DNA of 64,000 nt from Allokutzneria sp. A3M-2-11 16 (GCF_024213555.1 NZ_JANAVO010000002.1:124001-188000), one strand, 5' to 3'; numbered from the stretch's first letter, positions 44,898-55,749 are shown. The notes: generated by a model not told the origin, from the letters alone. Translations and numbers: made by a program.

Positions 44898-45344
44898 TCA
44901 GTGGTGCCACGCCTTCCCGCCGACGTTGTGGATCATGCGCTGGAGCACCTTGAGCGTGCGCACGTACTCCTCGTCCGGGATGCCCTCGTGGATGCGCGCC
45001 CGCAGGTCCCGTTGCAGCAGCGCGATCTTCGCGTGCAGCGCCCTGCCGTCATCGGTGATCGCCAGCCTCCCCGGAACCGCGACGGCCCAGCCCCGGTCGA
45101 GCACCGCGTCGATCTCCGGTTGCAGGTCCGCGCCGACGTCCAGGTAGCCCTCCAGGATCGCGGTCACCTCGGCGCGCGTCTTGTCCCCCTCGACCAACTG
45201 GTTCAGCACCCACCACCGGGGCTGGGTGAGGTCGTGTTCGGCGAGGGCGGTCCGGATGAAGGTGACGGCGGCCTTGTGCGCGGCCCACGCCCAGTAGCCG
45301 ATCGGTTGCCAGGCAAGGTTTTCGTCGCTGTGTGAGTACTCCAT
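44898..45344 (-). CDS. MarR-family transcriptional regulator
   Basis: A 148-residue regulator with the winged-helix arrangement of MarR proteins: DLTQPRWWVLNQLVEGDKTRAEV, then wing region VPGRLAITDDGRALHAKI, with flanking dimerisation helices. It is an unusually Trp-rich member (AWQPIGYWAWAAHK at the N-terminus). ATG 45344 is chosen. It stands between the SDR and aldo-keto reductase genes on the same strand and is a candidate binder of either the 16-bp palindrome or the CTCAAC/GTTGAG repeat just before it. Confidence 0.8.
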   Translation of the reverse strand: MEYSHSDENLAWQPIGYWAWAAHKAAVTFIRTALAEHDLTQPRWWVLNQLVEGDKTRAEVTAILEGYLDVGADLQPEIDAVLDRGWAVAVPGRLAITDDGRALHAKIALLQRDLRARIHEGIPDEEYVRTLKVLQRMIHNVGGKAWHH

Positions 45345-45350
45345 GCGCCG

Positions 45351-45381
45351 ACCGTAGGAGCTCAACTCGGGTTGAGGTCAA
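45351..45381 (-). promoter_or_regulatory. Promoter and inverted repeat in front of the MarR gene
   Basis: On the minus strand TTGACC (45381-45376) and TACGGT (45356-45351) are separated by 19 bases, nearly all occupied by CTCAAC-4-GTTGAG (45361-45376). A 19-bp spacer filled by a palindrome is the layout of promoters opened by DNA-distorting MerR-type activators. The -35 overlaps the preceding SDR stop. Confidence 0.5.
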
Positions 45382-46196
45382 CCGTCCAGTCCGCGCGTGG
45401 CGACCTTGTCGAACCGGCGGTCGGAGAGCAGCCGGTTGAGCCGCAGCAGCAGCTTGCCCATGTACCCCGAGACGTAGCGCGTCTTCGGCCGGTCCGTCTC
45501 CACGGCCGTCAGCACGGTGCGCGCCACGACCGACGGGTCGGAGAGCTTGTGCCGCTGGGCGTTCGAGGACTCCGTGCGCGTGGCCATCGCCTCGGCGAGC
45601 GCGGCGTAGGGACCCTGCCCGGAGAGCTCGCGCAACTCCGCCGCGGTGCCGTCCTGGATCTCCGTGGCGATCAGGCCGGGCTGGACGACGACCACGTCGA
45701 CGCCGAAGCGGCCGACCTCCTGGCGCAGCGTGTCGGAGAACGCTTCGAGGCCGTGCTTGGACGCGTAGTACCAGGCGCCGAGCGGGAGCGCGATCTCACC
45801 GCCGACCGAGGTGACGTTGACGATCGTGCCCGAGCGCTGGGCGCGCATCGACGGGAGCACGAGCTGCACCAGGCGCGCCGCGCCGAACAGGTTCACCTCG
45901 AACAGCTCACGGGCGCGCTTGAGCGGGACGTCCTCGACAGCCCCGTGCAGTGCCACGCCCGCGTTGTTGACCAGCACGTCGATCCGGTGCTGCTCTTCGA
46001 GGATCGTGCGCACGACGCGTTCGGTCGCGGCCTCGTCGGTGACGTCCATGGACACGGTGTGCGCGCCCGCCTCGCGCAGGTCGTCCATGCGCTCCAGCCG
46101 CCGCGCCGCCGCGTAGACGACGTGGCCCGCGCGCACCAGCTCCAGTGCGGTGGCGTGGCCGATGCCCGACGAAGCGCCGGTGACCAGACAGATCAT
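45378..46196 (-). CDS. Short-chain dehydrogenase/reductase
   Basis: A 272-residue classical SDR: cofactor motif VTGASSGIG at residues 5-13, LVNNAG, catalytic Ser in NVTSVGG and YxxxK in YYASKHG. ATG 46196 has GAGGGGGG upstream, deciding the start. It is divergent from a second SDR across an operator palindrome, and followed by MarR and aldo-keto reductase genes. This suggests an inducible set of carbonyl reductases, perhaps for detoxification; the substrate is unknown. Confidence 0.9.
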   Translation of the reverse strand: MICLVTGASSGIGHATALELVRAGHVVYAAARRLERMDDLREAGAHTVSMDVTDEAATERVVRTILEEQHRIDVLVNNAGVALHGAVEDVPLKRARELFEVNLFGAARLVQLVLPSMRAQRSGTIVNVTSVGGEIALPLGAWYYASKHGLEAFSDTLRQEVGRFGVDVVVVQPGLIATEIQDGTAAELRELSGQGPYAALAEAMATRTESSNAQRHKLSDPSVVARTVLTAVETDRPKTRYVSGYMGKLLLRLNRLLSDRRFDKVATRGLDG

Positions 46197-46219
46197 CGCT
46201 ATCCCCCCTCGCGTTTGAC

Positions 46220-46235
46220 TTGGAGCGCGCTCCAA
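46220..46235. promoter_or_regulatory. 16-bp operator palindrome, copy B
   Basis: TTGGAGCGCGCTCCAA, identical to 44876-44891, lies 17 bases before the plus-strand SDR start and 23 bases before the minus-strand SDR start, placed to control both. Confidence 0.75.
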
Positions 46236-46252
46236 TTCCTAGCCTCGACGGC

Positions 46253-47179
46253 ATGACCACGACGCAGCACAAGATCGGCTCCGGGTTCGGGGCCAGGAGC
46301 ACCGCCGACGAGGTGCTAGACGGTATCGACCTGACCGGGAAGCTGGCGATCGTCACCGGGGGATATTCGGGTCTGGGATTGGAGACCACTCGCGCCCTCG
46401 CCCGCGCGAGCGCCACGGTGGTGGTCCCGGCGCGGCGGCTGGCCACGGCGGAGGCGGCGGTCGGCGACATCGCCGAGGTCGGTGAGCTGGACCTGGGCGA
46501 TCTGGACAGCGTTCGCCGCTTCGCGGAGCGGTTCCTGGCCTCCGGGCGGCGCATCGACATCCTGATCAACAACGCCGGGATCATGGCGTGCCCGGAGACC
46601 CGCGTGGGCCCGGGGTGGGAGGCGCAGTTCGGCACCAACCACCTCGGCCACTTCGCGCTGGCCAACCGGCTCGTGCCCGCGCTGAACCCGGACGCGAGGG
46701 TCGTGTCGGTGTCCTCGGCCGGGCACCGCCGCTCGCCGATCCGGTGGGACGACGTGCACTTCGAGCAGGGCTACGACAAGTGGGCGGCCTACGGCCAGGC
46801 CAAGACCGCCAACGTGCTGTTCGCCGTCCAGCTCAACGCGTACGGCGTGCGGGCGTTCTCCCTGCACCCGGGCGGCATCCTGACCCCGTTGCAGCGCCAC
46901 CTGCCCAAGGCCGAGCAGGTCGAGCTGGGCTGGATCGACGAGGACGGCAACGCGCTGGTCCCCGCCTTCAAGACGCCGGAGCAGGGCGCGTCGACCCAGG
47001 TGTGGGCGGCGACCTCACCGCGGCTGGCCGAGCTGGGCGGCGTGTACCTGGAGGACTGCGAGGTCGCCGAGATCTCCGACGACGACGCCCCGGGCGTGCG
47101 CCGCTACGCGATCGACCGCGACGAGGCCGCGCGGCTGTGGGCGCTGTCCGCGGAGCTCACCGGGGTGAACGCCTTCTAG
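46253..47179 (+). CDS. Short-chain dehydrogenase/reductase (retinol dehydrogenase-like)
   Basis: A 308-residue SDR. Motifs: IVTGGYSGLG near residue 35, INNAG, SSAGHRRSP with the catalytic Ser, and YGQAKTANVLF (YxxxK). The N-terminal extension and C-terminal DDDAPGVRRYAIDRDEAARLWALS are common in WW-domain-oxidoreductase or protochlorophyllide reductase-like members. ATG 46253 is 17 bases after operator copy B, so it is coregulated with the divergent SDR. Convergent with the APC transporter, 15 bases apart. The substrate is unknown. Confidence 0.9.
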   Translation: MTTTQHKIGSGFGARSTADEVLDGIDLTGKLAIVTGGYSGLGLETTRALARASATVVVPARRLATAEAAVGDIAEVGELDLGDLDSVRRFAERFLASGRRIDILINNAGIMACPETRVGPGWEAQFGTNHLGHFALANRLVPALNPDARVVSVSSAGHRRSPIRWDDVHFEQGYDKWAAYGQAKTANVLFAVQLNAYGVRAFSLHPGGILTPLQRHLPKAEQVELGWIDEDGNALVPAFKTPEQGASTQVWAATSPRLAELGGVYLEDCEVAEISDDDAPGVRRYAIDRDEAARLWALSAELTGVNAF

Positions 47180-47194
47180 CGCGGGTTCGCCCGA

Positions 47195-49174
47195 CTAGCC
47201 GCCGACGTGGATGCCGGGCCGCCGGTCGGGATCGTCTTCGGAGCTGCGCAGGATCTCCCGGACCACCGGCGCGGTGTCGCCCTTGCCGAGGATCAGGTAG
47301 CGGAACAGGTGGGTGAGCGGATTGCCCTCCGACCACTCGAAGTAGCACCGCGGCCGCACCCCGGTGGTGTCCCGCAACGCCAGCAGGATCGCGGCGATCG
47401 CGTTGGGCACCGCCGGGCTGTCCGCGCGCAGGACGCGGTGCCCGTCGACCTCCACCCCGCGCACCCGCAGCACGTCGCTGAAGTCCGACGGGTCCACCAC
47501 GTCGATCTCCAGGAACAGCACGTCGGCGGCGCCGGGGACCGGGTTCATCCCGCGCTGCGCGGTCTCCTTGGCCGAGTACTCCGCGTTGTCCCCGGCCTGC
47601 CGCTGGTTGGCGATGATGTTCAGCGCGGAGTCGTGGGCCAGCGAGTCGGTGACGAAGCGCCGCGCGGTCTCGTCGAACTCGATCCGCTCCGCGCGCAGCT
47701 CGGTGGTGCGGCTGACCCGGGAGATCAGCGAGATCACCACGATGCCCGCGATGAACACCGCCGAGATCGCGATGCCGTCCGGCTTCTCGATCACGTTCTC
47801 CACCAGGGCGTAGAGCAGCACCAGGGTCAGCACGCCGAAGCCGATGACCGCACCGCGCTGCCGGTGCCGCGCCGCGGAGATGGTCACCGCGACGGAGCCC
47901 GACACCATCATCGCCAGGATGCCGGTCGCGTAGGCCCCGGACTGCGCGTTGACGTCGGCGCCGAAGGCGATGGTGATGCCGATGCTGATCAGGGTGTAGA
48001 CGATCACCACTGGCCGCACCGCCCGACCCCAGTCCGGCGCCATGCCGTAGGAGGGCAGGTAGCGCGGCACGATGTTGATCAGCCCAGCCATCGCGGAGGC
48101 ACCGGCGAACCACAGGATCAGGATGCTGCTGACGTCGTAGACGGTGCCGAAGCCCTCGCCGAGCTGCTGGTGCGCCAGGTAGGCCATGGCCCGCCCGCTC
48201 GCCTTGCCGCCGGGCGCGAACTCCGGGCCGGGGATCAGCATCGTGGTCACGAAGCTCGTCGCGACCAGGTACACCGACATGATCACCGCGGCGGCGGTCA
48301 GCAGCTTGCGGGTGTTGCGGATCCGGTTGTCCAGCCGCTCGCGATCGGTCTCACCCTTCGCGGCGACCAGCGGCATCATGCTGACGCCGGTCTCGAAGCC
48401 GGAGAGCCCGAGCACCAGCATCGGGAACGCGAGCACGGCCGCGCCGAGCGCCCCGGGCAGGCCGCCGGGGCTGTGCGTGAGCGCGTCCCACCACGAGGAG
48501 ACCGCCGCCGGCGAGGTGAACAGGTCCACCACGGCCGCGCCCACGGTGATCGCGTTGAGCAGCAGGAAGATCGCGACCAGCGGGATGGCCACGCTGACCG
48601 CCTCGCTGAAGCCGAGCAGGAACACCCCGCCGAGCACCAGCAGCAGCACGACGGTGATCAGCACCTCCTGCCCGTGCAGGAACTCCGGCGCCAGCGGGTT
48701 CTCCAGCGCGTGCACAGTGGCGTCCGCCGAGGACAGGGTGATCGTGATGATCCACGAGGTGGCGACGAACCCGAGCAGGACGAGCACGAAGACCTTGCCG
48801 CGCCAGAACGGCAGCAGGTCCTCCAGCATGGCGACCGAGCCCTGGCCGTGCGGGCTCTCCCTGGCCACCCGCCGGTACATCGGCAGCATGCCGAGCAGCG
48901 TCAGCGCCACGATCAGCAGCGTCGCCAGCGGGGACAGCGCGCCCGCGGCGAGCGCGGCGATGCCGGGCAGGTAGGACAGCGTGGAGAAGTAGTCGACGCC
49001 GGTCAGGCACATGACCTTCCACCACGGCTGCGGCGTGCCGTGCCCCTCGTCGGCCTCGGGGCCGACGGGCTGCACCCGGTGTTGCAGCAGCCAGCCGGCG
49101 AACCGGCTCTTCGGCGGCCTCGGCCGCACCGGACTGTCCACTGAGGCCGGTACGGCCAGCGTGCTCTCTTCCAC
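47195..49174 (-). CDS. APC-superfamily permease with C-terminal cytoplasmic domain
   Basis: A 659-residue transporter. After a polar N-terminus come about 12 hydrophobic helices starting with [29 protein letters not shown], the unwound-helix pattern of APC amino acid carriers, and [13 protein letters not shown]. The last 170 residues (from about 490) are soluble, an extension seen in a group of actinobacterial APC proteins. The substrate, perhaps an amino acid or cation, is not predictable. It is alone on its strand; the gap to the MFS gene is 24 bases with no clear terminator. Confidence 0.82.
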   Translation of the reverse strand: MEESTLAVPASVDSPVRPRPPKSRFAGWLLQHRVQPVGPEADEGHGTPQPWWKVMCLTGVDYFSTLSYLPGIAALAAGALSPLATLLIVALTLLGMLPMYRRVARESPHGQGSVAMLEDLLPFWRGKVFVLVLLGFVATSWIITITLSSADATVHALENPLAPEFLHGQEVLITVVLLLVLGGVFLLGFSEAVSVAIPLVAIFLLLNAITVGAAVVDLFTSPAAVSSWWDALTHSPGGLPGALGAAVLAFPMLVLGLSGFETGVSMMPLVAAKGETDRERLDNRIRNTRKLLTAAAVIMSVYLVATSFVTTMLIPGPEFAPGGKASGRAMAYLAHQQLGEGFGTVYDVSSILILWFAGASAMAGLINIVPRYLPSYGMAPDWGRAVRPVVIVYTLISIGITIAFGADVNAQSGAYATGILAMMVSGSVAVTISAARHRQRGAVIGFGVLTLVLLYALVENVIEKPDGIAISAVFIAGIVVISLISRVSRTTELRAERIEFDETARRFVTDSLAHDSALNIIANQRQAGDNAEYSAKETAQRGMNPVPGAADVLFLEIDVVDPSDFSDVLRVRGVEVDGHRVLRADSPAVPNAIAAILLALRDTTGVRPRCYFEWSEGNPLTHLFRYLILGKGDTAPVVREILRSSEDDPDRRPGIHVGG

Positions 49175-49198
49175 GAGGGCGAATGTAGCGAAGTCGGC

Positions 49199-50365
49199 TC
49201 ACGACGGCTTGAGGAATGCGACCAGAACCGCGCTCAGCAGGTAGAGCCCGGCGAAAATCCAGACAACCCCGGACATTCCCACCAGGGGAAAGAAGACGGC
49301 GACGACGGCGGGGCCGACAAGCATGCTGGCACCTGCACCCAAGTTGAGCGCGCCCATCGCCTGACCCCGGTGGCCGGGAGCCAACGCGGGCACCAATGCG
49401 GACAACGGTGCGTACGCGGCGGCCGGAGCCCCGTTGAGCGCGGCGGCCAGCAGAGCGAGCGCGTACTGCTGTCCCGCCAGCAACGGCACGTAATAGAGCA
49501 GCAGGAGCGTGACCGCGCAGCCGACTCCGCCGAACCACGCGATCGTCCGCCGCCAGCCGATGCGGTCCCCCACCGCGCCGAAGATCAGGTTGCACACCAT
49601 GGTCGTCGCGCACATCACGAACGACAGGCGCAGCCACTCGGCGAGGCTGAACCCGATGGTCTGGGTGAAGAAGATCGGCATCAGCACCGGATACGCGTCG
49701 TAGGCGGAGCTGCAGATGCAGCGCACCACGGCGCCGACGCCGACTTTCCAGTTCCGCCACAGGATCGCCACGCTGCCGAAAAGCACCGCGAGCGGCTTCT
49801 CCGCTCCGGCGGGCGCACTGGTCTCGCGCACCAGCAGAAGCGTCATCAGGCAACCGGAAACCATGCACAGCAAGGCGAACCACAGCGTGGGGAAGGTGCC
49901 GAGCCACGGCACGAGCACGCTCGCCGACAACGCGCCGAACACCAGAAGCCCGCCGACGTAACAGAAGTAGAACCAACCGACAGCACGGCCAAGCCGTTGC
50001 TCCGGAGTGACCGCGGTGAGCCAGGTCAGGAACGCGAAGGCGAACAACGGAAACCCGAAGCCGCGCAACGCGAAGCTGATCACCAGCAGCGAGAAGTCCA
50101 ATGTGGGCAGTGCGACAGTGAGGAACAGCACCTGGAACACCGCCCAGATCACGCTGCCCACCCACATCACCCTGCGCGGCCCCCACAGGTCCGACAGGGC
50201 ACCGGAAAGCCAGGAAGCCACGCCCACCGCGACACCGCGCACGGTGAACAACATGGCGATCGAGTGCAGCGAAACGCCTTGGTCGGACAGGTAGGCGGAG
50301 AGGAAACCCTGGTCGATCCCCTCGCCCAGCATGAACAGCAGAACGCCGGGGAAGCCCCAGATCAT
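49199..50365 (-). CDS. MFS transporter coupled to the NRPS
   Basis: A 388-residue carrier with about 12 helices and the MFS loop motif [16 protein letters not shown] between helices 2 and 3, repeated as [15 protein letters not shown] in the second half. ATG 50365 overlaps the NRPS stop (ATGA); the longer frame to 51415 is inside the NRPS. Tight coupling to the synthetase makes export of the NRPS product the best guess. It resembles the CsbX/RbtT group by eye. Confidence 0.88.
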   Translation of the reverse strand: MIWGFPGVLLFMLGEGIDQGFLSAYLSDQGVSLHSIAMLFTVRGVAVGVASWLSGALSDLWGPRRVMWVGSVIWAVFQVLFLTVALPTLDFSLLVISFALRGFGFPLFAFAFLTWLTAVTPEQRLGRAVGWFYFCYVGGLLVFGALSASVLVPWLGTFPTLWFALLCMVSGCLMTLLLVRETSAPAGAEKPLAVLFGSVAILWRNWKVGVGAVVRCICSSAYDAYPVLMPIFFTQTIGFSLAEWLRLSFVMCATTMVCNLIFGAVGDRIGWRRTIAWFGGVGCAVTLLLLYYVPLLAGQQYALALLAAALNGAPAAAYAPLSALVPALAPGHRGQAMGALNLGAGASMLVGPAVVAVFFPLVGMSGVVWIFAGLYLLSAVLVAFLKPS

Positions 50366-53300
50366 CGCAGCCTCCCCAGGTTCCCGGCGAGAATCGGCCC
50401 GATCTTCGCGAGCGGCCCCGGGCGCATCATGTCCGCGTGCGCGCAGGGAATCCGGTGTTCCTCGATCTCCCCGTCGACATACGGGGCCCAGGGTGCGGCG
50501 GTCTCCTCCGGGCCCGCCGTGAAGAACAGCATGTCGCCCTTGAAGCGTTCGGGCACATAGCCGTCGAGGCTGCGCACGACAGGCACCCCGCTGATGGCGT
50601 ACTTCGTCAACGCCGACACCGCGGCGGCGTCCAGGTTCGCCGCCTGCTCGATGATCTCCGCCGCGCGGGCGCGGGTCAGCGGTTCGTCGCCCGCGCTCAC
50701 GCCGAGGTTGGTGAGGAGCCCTGCGAGGATCGTGTGCTCGTCCAGCTCGGCGGAATCGTTGTGCGGGTAGGCGCTCAGCACGGTGAGCGAGGCGACCTCG
50801 GAGCCGAGCTGGGCGGCGAGCGCCTGCGCGACCACACCGCCGAACGACCAGCCGACCAGGTGGTACGGGCCGTCCGGCCGAACCTCGCGGATCTGTTCGA
50901 GGTAGTCGGCCACCATCTCGTCGATGGTCTCCGCGCACCGGTCCGGCTCGGCGATTCCCCGTGCCTGCAACGCGAAGACAGGGTTGTCGACATACCGCAG
51001 GAGCCCGGAGTAGCACCATCCCAGTCCGGAGACGGGGTGAACGCAGAACACCGGCGCTCCGTCTCCATTCTCCCGCAACGGAAGCACGACGCCGAGCGCG
51101 TCCGGCTCCGCGTCGATGGGACCGGCGAGACCGGCGACGGTCGGTGTCCGGAACACCGCCCGCACCGATAGATCGACTCCAAGCACTGCCCTGATCCGGC
51201 CGGTCAGCCGCATCGCGAGCAGCGAGTGCCCGCCGAGCTCGAAGAAGTTGTCGTCGACCCCCACCTCGGGAAGTTCCAGCAGCTCCGCGAAGAGTTCGCA
51301 CAAGATCCGTTCGTGCTGCGTGCGCGGCGCTCGTCCCGACCTGGACGGCGTCGGGGTGGGCAGTGCGGCCCGGTCGACCTTTCCGTTGGGCGTCAACGGG
51401 ATCTCGTCGAGCCACACCGCGATCGAAGGCACCATGTAGTCGGGTAGCACCGATCGCACTCTCGCCAGCACATCGCGGTCTCGCGCCACGAGATACGCGA
51501 CAAGACGTTCTCCCCCTTGCGAAACCACGACCGCCTGCGACACGGCGGGATCAGCCAGTAACGCCGCCTCCACCTCGCCGGGCTCGATCCGGATTCCGCG
51601 GACCTTCACCTGGTCGTCGGCGCGACCGACGAAGACCAACTGCGCGCCACGGGTCCACCGGGCCAGGTCACCGGTGCGATAGAGCCGAGTTCCGTTGTCG
51701 GCGAAGGGGTCTGCGATGAATCGCTGCGCCGTGAGCCCCGGACGGCCGAGGTAGCCGCGCGAAACCTGGTCACCCGCGAGGTAGAGCTCGCCGACCACGC
51801 CCGGCGGAACCGGCTGGAGGTGCTCGTCGAGGACATAAGCCCGCGTGTTGCGGATCGGACGGCCGATGACGGGCTCCGCCGTGTCGCTCATGTCGGCGAT
51901 CACAGTGTTCACCGTGCACTCCGCCGGGCCGTAGAAGTTGTGCGCCACCACAGGACTTCGCCTTAGTTCTGTCCACAGTGGACCGGGAACGGTCTCACCG
52001 CCGAGCAGGACGACATCGGTGTCGATCCCGAGCGCCATCAGGTGTTGGAAGTACGACGGTGACGTTTCGAGGCAGTCGATGCGCTCTGCCCGCACGTACT
52101 CGACGAGCGCTTCGGGATCGCGCCGCACGTCATCGCCCACCACGTGCAGTTCGTGCCCGCCCAGCAACCACAGCAACGAATCCGTGGCGGCGTCGAAGGA
52201 CCAGGAAGCGACGTGCACAACCCGAGCCCGGCGCTTCACAAGCGAATGAAGGTCCTCGACGTGTCGTCGGAACAGGTTCACGACGTTGCGGTGCTCGACC
52301 ACGATTCCCTTCGGCACACCGGTCGAGCCGGAGGTGAACACGACGTAGGCGGGATGCTCTGCCAACAGGGATCTCGACGGATTGGCTTCAACTAGGGTGC
52401 TCGACAGCTCGGACAGCACCAGCGCGGGCTTCGCTTCCCGCAACATGACGTCGATGCGCTGCTGCGGATACTCCACGTCGACCGCGAGGTATGCGGCTCC
52501 GGCCTTCAGCACGGCGAGGATGGCGATCACCATCTCCACCGAATGCGGCAGGAGCAACGCGACGACCTTCTCCGGCCCCGCACCCCGTTCGATCAGCTCG
52601 TGCGCCACCGCGTTCGCTCGGGCGTTGAGTTCGACGAAGGTCAGCCGCACGCCTTCTCCCACCACCGCGACGGCGTCGGGCGTACAGGCGGCCTGCGCCT
52701 CGAACAGATGCGGCAGCGTCGTCGGAACGTGCGCTACCGCAGTGTCGTTCCACTCCGACAGGATGCTCATTCGCTCCACTGTGGACAGAACGTCGATCTC
52801 ACTGATCCGGGTTCGGGGGTTCGCGGCCACTGCTTCGAACACGCGGACCACGCGGCTCGCGAATTCGTCCACTGTGGACTCGTCGAAGAGATCGGAGCGG
52901 TACTCGACCCTGCCCGCGTCACCGACCAAGGTGAAGCACAGGTCGAACTTCGACGTCGCCGACCCCACCTGCTCGGGCTCGACGACGAGACCGGGCAGCC
53001 GCAGCTCCGCGCGTTCCTCGGGCAGGTACACCACCATCACCTGGAACAGCGGGTGCCTCGCGGTGCTCCTCGGCGGGTTCAGCTCCTCGACCAGACGCTC
53101 GAACGGCAGGTCGCCGTGTTCGAAAGCGGCGAGGTCACTCTCCCGCACCCGTTCCACCAGCTCGGCGAACGTGGGGTTCCCCGATGTGTCCGAACGCAGC
53201 ACAAGCGTGTTCAGGAAGTAGCCGACCAGGTCCCGCAACGCTTCGTCCGACCGGCCGGAAATGGGAGTCCCCAAGGGAATGTCGGTGCCCGCGCCGAGCT

Positions 53301-55638
53301 TGGTGAGCAGCACCGCGACGACGGCGTGGAAGACCACGAACGCGCTGACGTCGAGCTTCCGGGACAGTGGCAACGGATCAAGCGTGAACTCCACCGCGCC
53401 GCCCCGAGCGGAGGCCACCGCCGGGCGTGGCCGATCGACCGGCAGGGCGATCTCGGCGGGAAGCCCGTGCAACGCCCGGCGCCAGTGCTCCAGCTGACCG
53501 GGGATCGACCGTTCTCGCTGCCACAGAGCGAAATCCGCGTACTGCACGGGAAGCGGCGACCAGTCCGGAGCACGCCCGGCGGCCCTGGCCGCGTAGGCTG
53601 TGGCGAGGTCCTCGGTCAGCGGCCGCACCGACCAGTCGTCGCTGGCGATGTGGTGCAGCACCAACGTGATCACGTTGTCCTCGACGAACATCCGGATCGG
53701 GATCTCCCGCTCCAACGCGAACACGTGCTCGACGTCGGCGGGACCAACGGTGAACGGCACCTCCGGCTCATCCAGCACCACCTGGCAGGGCTCACTGTCG
53801 ACGACCGGGAAGATCGTGCGCAGGCTCTCGTGCCGGGCGAGCACATCGGCCACGGCGGCACGCAGGGCGACGATGTCCAGATCTCCCGTGACCCGCCAGG
53901 CGAACGGGACGTTGTACGCCGAGCCCGCCCCCTCGACCTGGTGCGCCAACCACATCTGCTGCTGGGAGAACGACAACGGCAGCCGAACCGGACGCGCCCT
54001 CGCCGCGAGCGCGGGCCGTGCTCCCCCGATCGGTAGCAGCTCAGCGAGCCTCGCCGGGGTCCGCGCGTCGAACACCAGTCGCATCGGAACGTCCACCCCG
54101 AGCACCGCCCGAACCCGGTTCACCACCTGCATCGCCAGCAGTGAATGTCCGCCCAGGGCAAGGAAATCGTCGTCCACGCCAACGCTTCCGAGCCCCAGCA
54201 CCTCCGCGAACGCCTTACACAACGCCGCCTCGACCGAAGTTCGCGGAGCCGCCCCCTCCGCCCGCGACGCGAAGTCAGGATCGGGCAGCGCATCCCGATC
54301 AACCTTGCCGTTCTCCGTCAACGGCAGCGCCTCAAGCACCACCACCGCCGTGGGCCTCATATACCCAGGCAACTCCCCCAGACGTTGCGTACCCAATGTG
54401 GCATTTGTTTCGTCTGACGTAACGAATGCCACATTGGGTACAACGTAGGCGAGGAGTCGATCAGCGCGGGCGATCACCACGGCCTCCGCGACGCGCGGGT
54501 CGGCGAGCAGCGCCGCCTCCACCTCCGCGGGTTCGATCCGGTGGCCCCGAACCTTGATCTGCCGATCCGCCCGCCCGAGGTATTCCAGCTCCCCGGTCTC
54601 GGTCCACCGCGCCAGATCGCCGCTTCGGAACATCACCGATCCAGGCGGGCCGAACGGGCACGTGACGAACCGCTCCGCCGTGAGCCCCGGACGGTTGAGG
54701 TAGCCGCGCGCGACGCCTTCCCCGGCGATGTAGATCTCCCCGGTAGCGGCCGGGCGCAGCCGTTCGTCCAGCACGTGGATGCGCGCACCGGGAATCGGCC
54801 GCCCGATCGGCACGGGGCCGGACGGCAGCGGGACGCCCGGCTCGACGCGATGCGCGACGCACCCCACCGTCGCCTCGGTCGGCCCGTACTCGTTCACGAC
54901 GGCGGCGTGGGGATGCCGTTCACGCCACGAGCGCAGCGCCTCACCGGTGAGCTGTTCGCCGCCGATCACCAGGTCGGTCACCGCGGGCAGGTCGGGCAGC
55001 AGCGCGATGTGCGCCGGTGTCGCCTTGACGAACTCCGTCTCAGGAGCCCAGTCCAGGCAGACGCGCCCACCGGACACCAGCGGCGTGTACAGCGCGGTCA
55101 CTGTCAGGTCGAAGGAGATCGGCGAGTGGACGACGGCGCTCCGCCGCGCTCCGGGATAGGCGTCCTTCGCGAAGGACAGGTATGCGCTGAGCGCGCCGTG
55201 ACTGACGACGACGCCTTTGGGGCGTCCCGTGGAACCTGACGTGTAGATGACGTACGCGGCACTCGACGGGTCCACCCGGACTCCGGGATCCGAATCAGGA
55301 AATCCGTCCAAGGATTCGACTGCGGTCAGCACATCGACCGGGCGGGCATCCGCGAGCATGAATGCGATTCTTTTCACCGGATAGTCCGGGTCCACGGGCA
55401 GGTAAGCCGCGCCGGTCTTGAGCACCGCGAGCAGCGCGACCGGCAGCTCGGCCGTACTCGGCAGCACGACGGCGACGCGGCGCTCCGGACCGGCACCGCG
55501 CCGGATGAGCAGGTGGGCGAGGCGGTTGGCGCGCGCGTTCAGCTCGCGATAGGTCAGCACGACGTCCCCGTGCACGACCGCGGGCGCGTGCGGGGTCAGC
55601 CGGACCTGCCGCTCGAACAGCTCGGGTAAAGAAATCAC
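50362..55638 (-). CDS. Two-module non-ribosomal peptide synthetase (A-T-C-A-T-TE)
   Basis: A 1758-residue enzyme. A1 (1-440): [21 protein letters not shown]1: [10 protein letters not shown] near 500. [10 protein letters not shown] near 663. A2 (980-1430): [15 protein letters not shown]2: [10 protein letters not shown] near 1470. TE: GWSFGG near 1597. Hand-read specificity residues: A1 D-L-T-L-V-G-E-V-G-K, 8 of 10 equal to the asparagine code; A2 D-A-D-E-L-G-F-V-N-K, with acidic 239 and 278 suggesting a basic side chain (weak). The product would be an Asn-X dipeptide, linear or cyclised. No epimerase, methylase or MbtH gene is visible. Codons 4 and 1360 are TTA. A 53-bp palindrome is translated at residues 400-417. 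Confidence 0.93.
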   Translation of the reverse strand: MISLPELFERQVRLTPHAPAVVHGDVVLTYRELNARANRLAHLLIRRGAGPERRVAVVLPSTAELPVALLAVLKTGAAYLPVDPDYPVKRIAFMLADARPVDVLTAVESLDGFPDSDPGVRVDPSSAAYVIYTSGSTGRPKGVVVSHGALSAYLSFAKDAYPGARRSAVVHSPISFDLTVTALYTPLVSGGRVCLDWAPETEFVKATPAHIALLPDLPAVTDLVIGGEQLTGEALRSWRERHPHAAVVNEYGPTEATVGCVAHRVEPGVPLPSGPVPIGRPIPGARIHVLDERLRPAATGEIYIAGEGVARGYLNRPGLTAERFVTCPFGPPGSVMFRSGDLARWTETGELEYLGRADRQIKVRGHRIEPAEVEAALLADPRVAEAVVIARADRLLAYVVPNVAFVTSDETNATLGTQRLGELPGYMRPTAVVVLEALPLTENGKVDRDALPDPDFASRAEGAAPRTSVEAALCKAFAEVLGLGSVGVDDDFLALGGHSLLAMQVVNRVRAVLGVDVPMRLVFDARTPARLAELLPIGGARPALAARARPVRLPLSFSQQQMWLAHQVEGAGSAYNVPFAWRVTGDLDIVALRAAVADVLARHESLRTIFPVVDSEPCQVVLDEPEVPFTVGPADVEHVFALEREIPIRMFVEDNVITLVLHHIASDDWSVRPLTEDLATAYAARAAGRAPDWSPLPVQYADFALWQRERSIPGQLEHWRRALHGLPAEIALPVDRPRPAVASARGGAVEFTLDPLPLSRKLDVSAFVVFHAVVAVLLTKLGAGTDIPLGTPISGRSDEALRDLVGYFLNTLVLRSDTSGNPTFAELVERVRESDLAAFEHGDLPFERLVEELNPPRSTARHPLFQVMVVYLPEERAELRLPGLVVEPEQVGSATSKFDLCFTLVGDAGRVEYRSDLFDESTVDEFASRVVRVFEAVAANPRTRISEIDVLSTVERMSILSEWNDTAVAHVPTTLPHLFEAQAACTPDAVAVVGEGVRLTFVELNARANAVAHELIERGAGPEKVVALLLPHSVEMVIAILAVLKAGAAYLAVDVEYPQQRIDVMLREAKPALVLSELSSTLVEANPSRSLLAEHPAYVVFTSGSTGVPKGIVVEHRNVVNLFRRHVEDLHSLVKRRARVVHVASWSFDAATDSLLWLLGGHELHVVGDDVRRDPEALVEYVRAERIDCLETSPSYFQHLMALGIDTDVVLLGGETVPGPLWTELRRSPVVAHNFYGPAECTVNTVIADMSDTAEPVIGRPIRNTRAYVLDEHLQPVPPGVVGELYLAGDQVSRGYLGRPGLTAQRFIADPFADNGTRLYRTGDLARWTRGAQLVFVGRADDQVKVRGIRIEPGEVEAALLADPAVSQAVVVSQGGERLVAYLVARDRDVLARVRSVLPDYMVPSIAVWLDEIPLTPNGKVDRAALPTPTPSRSGRAPRTQHERILCELFAELLELPEVGVDDNFFELGGHSLLAMRLTGRIRAVLGVDLSVRAVFRTPTVAGLAGPIDAEPDALGVVLPLRENGDGAPVFCVHPVSGLGWCYSGLLRYVDNPVFALQARGIAEPDRCAETIDEMVADYLEQIREVRPDGPYHLVGWSFGGVVAQALAAQLGSEVASLTVLSAYPHNDSAELDEHTILAGLLTNLGVSAGDEPLTRARAAEIIEQAANLDAAAVSALTKYAISGVPVVRSLDGYVPERFKGDMLFFTAGPEETAAPWAPYVDGEIEEHRIPCAHADMMRPGPLAKIGPILAGNLGRLR
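54389..54441. repeat. 53-bp palindrome inside NRPS domain A1
   Basis: Arms GTACCCAATGTGGCATT... and ...AATGCCACATTGGGTAC extend 26 bases on each side of T54415 with only two mismatches (54406/54424 and 54410/54420). On the minus strand it is read in frame as [18 protein letters not shown], in the variable linker between the LLAYV strand and LPGYM before motif A10. Its codons (GTA, AAT, GCA, ACA, TTG) are AT-rich against the flanks. This looks like an inserted palindromic element tolerated in a surface loop. Confidence 0.9.
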
Positions 55639-55749
55639 CGGATGCGTCCTGAAATGAGCCGGACAAATGAAGCGAGGACCCTAACCGAGGAACGCGGCGA
55701 CCCGGGTCACATTTCGGAACCCTCCGAAGGTCTCACCGGAAAGTCTGCG

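Noticed and set aside
54389-54441. The NRPS palindrome as a transcription terminator or promoter operator
   Set aside because: It is deep inside a continuous coding frame with intact domains downstream and has no T-tract, so an inserted element fits better.
50362-55638. The NRPS as acceptor of the 6-methylsalicylate-type acid from region 1
   Set aside because: It starts with an amino-acid adenylation domain, has no starter condensation domain, and lies 35 kb away beyond housekeeping genes.
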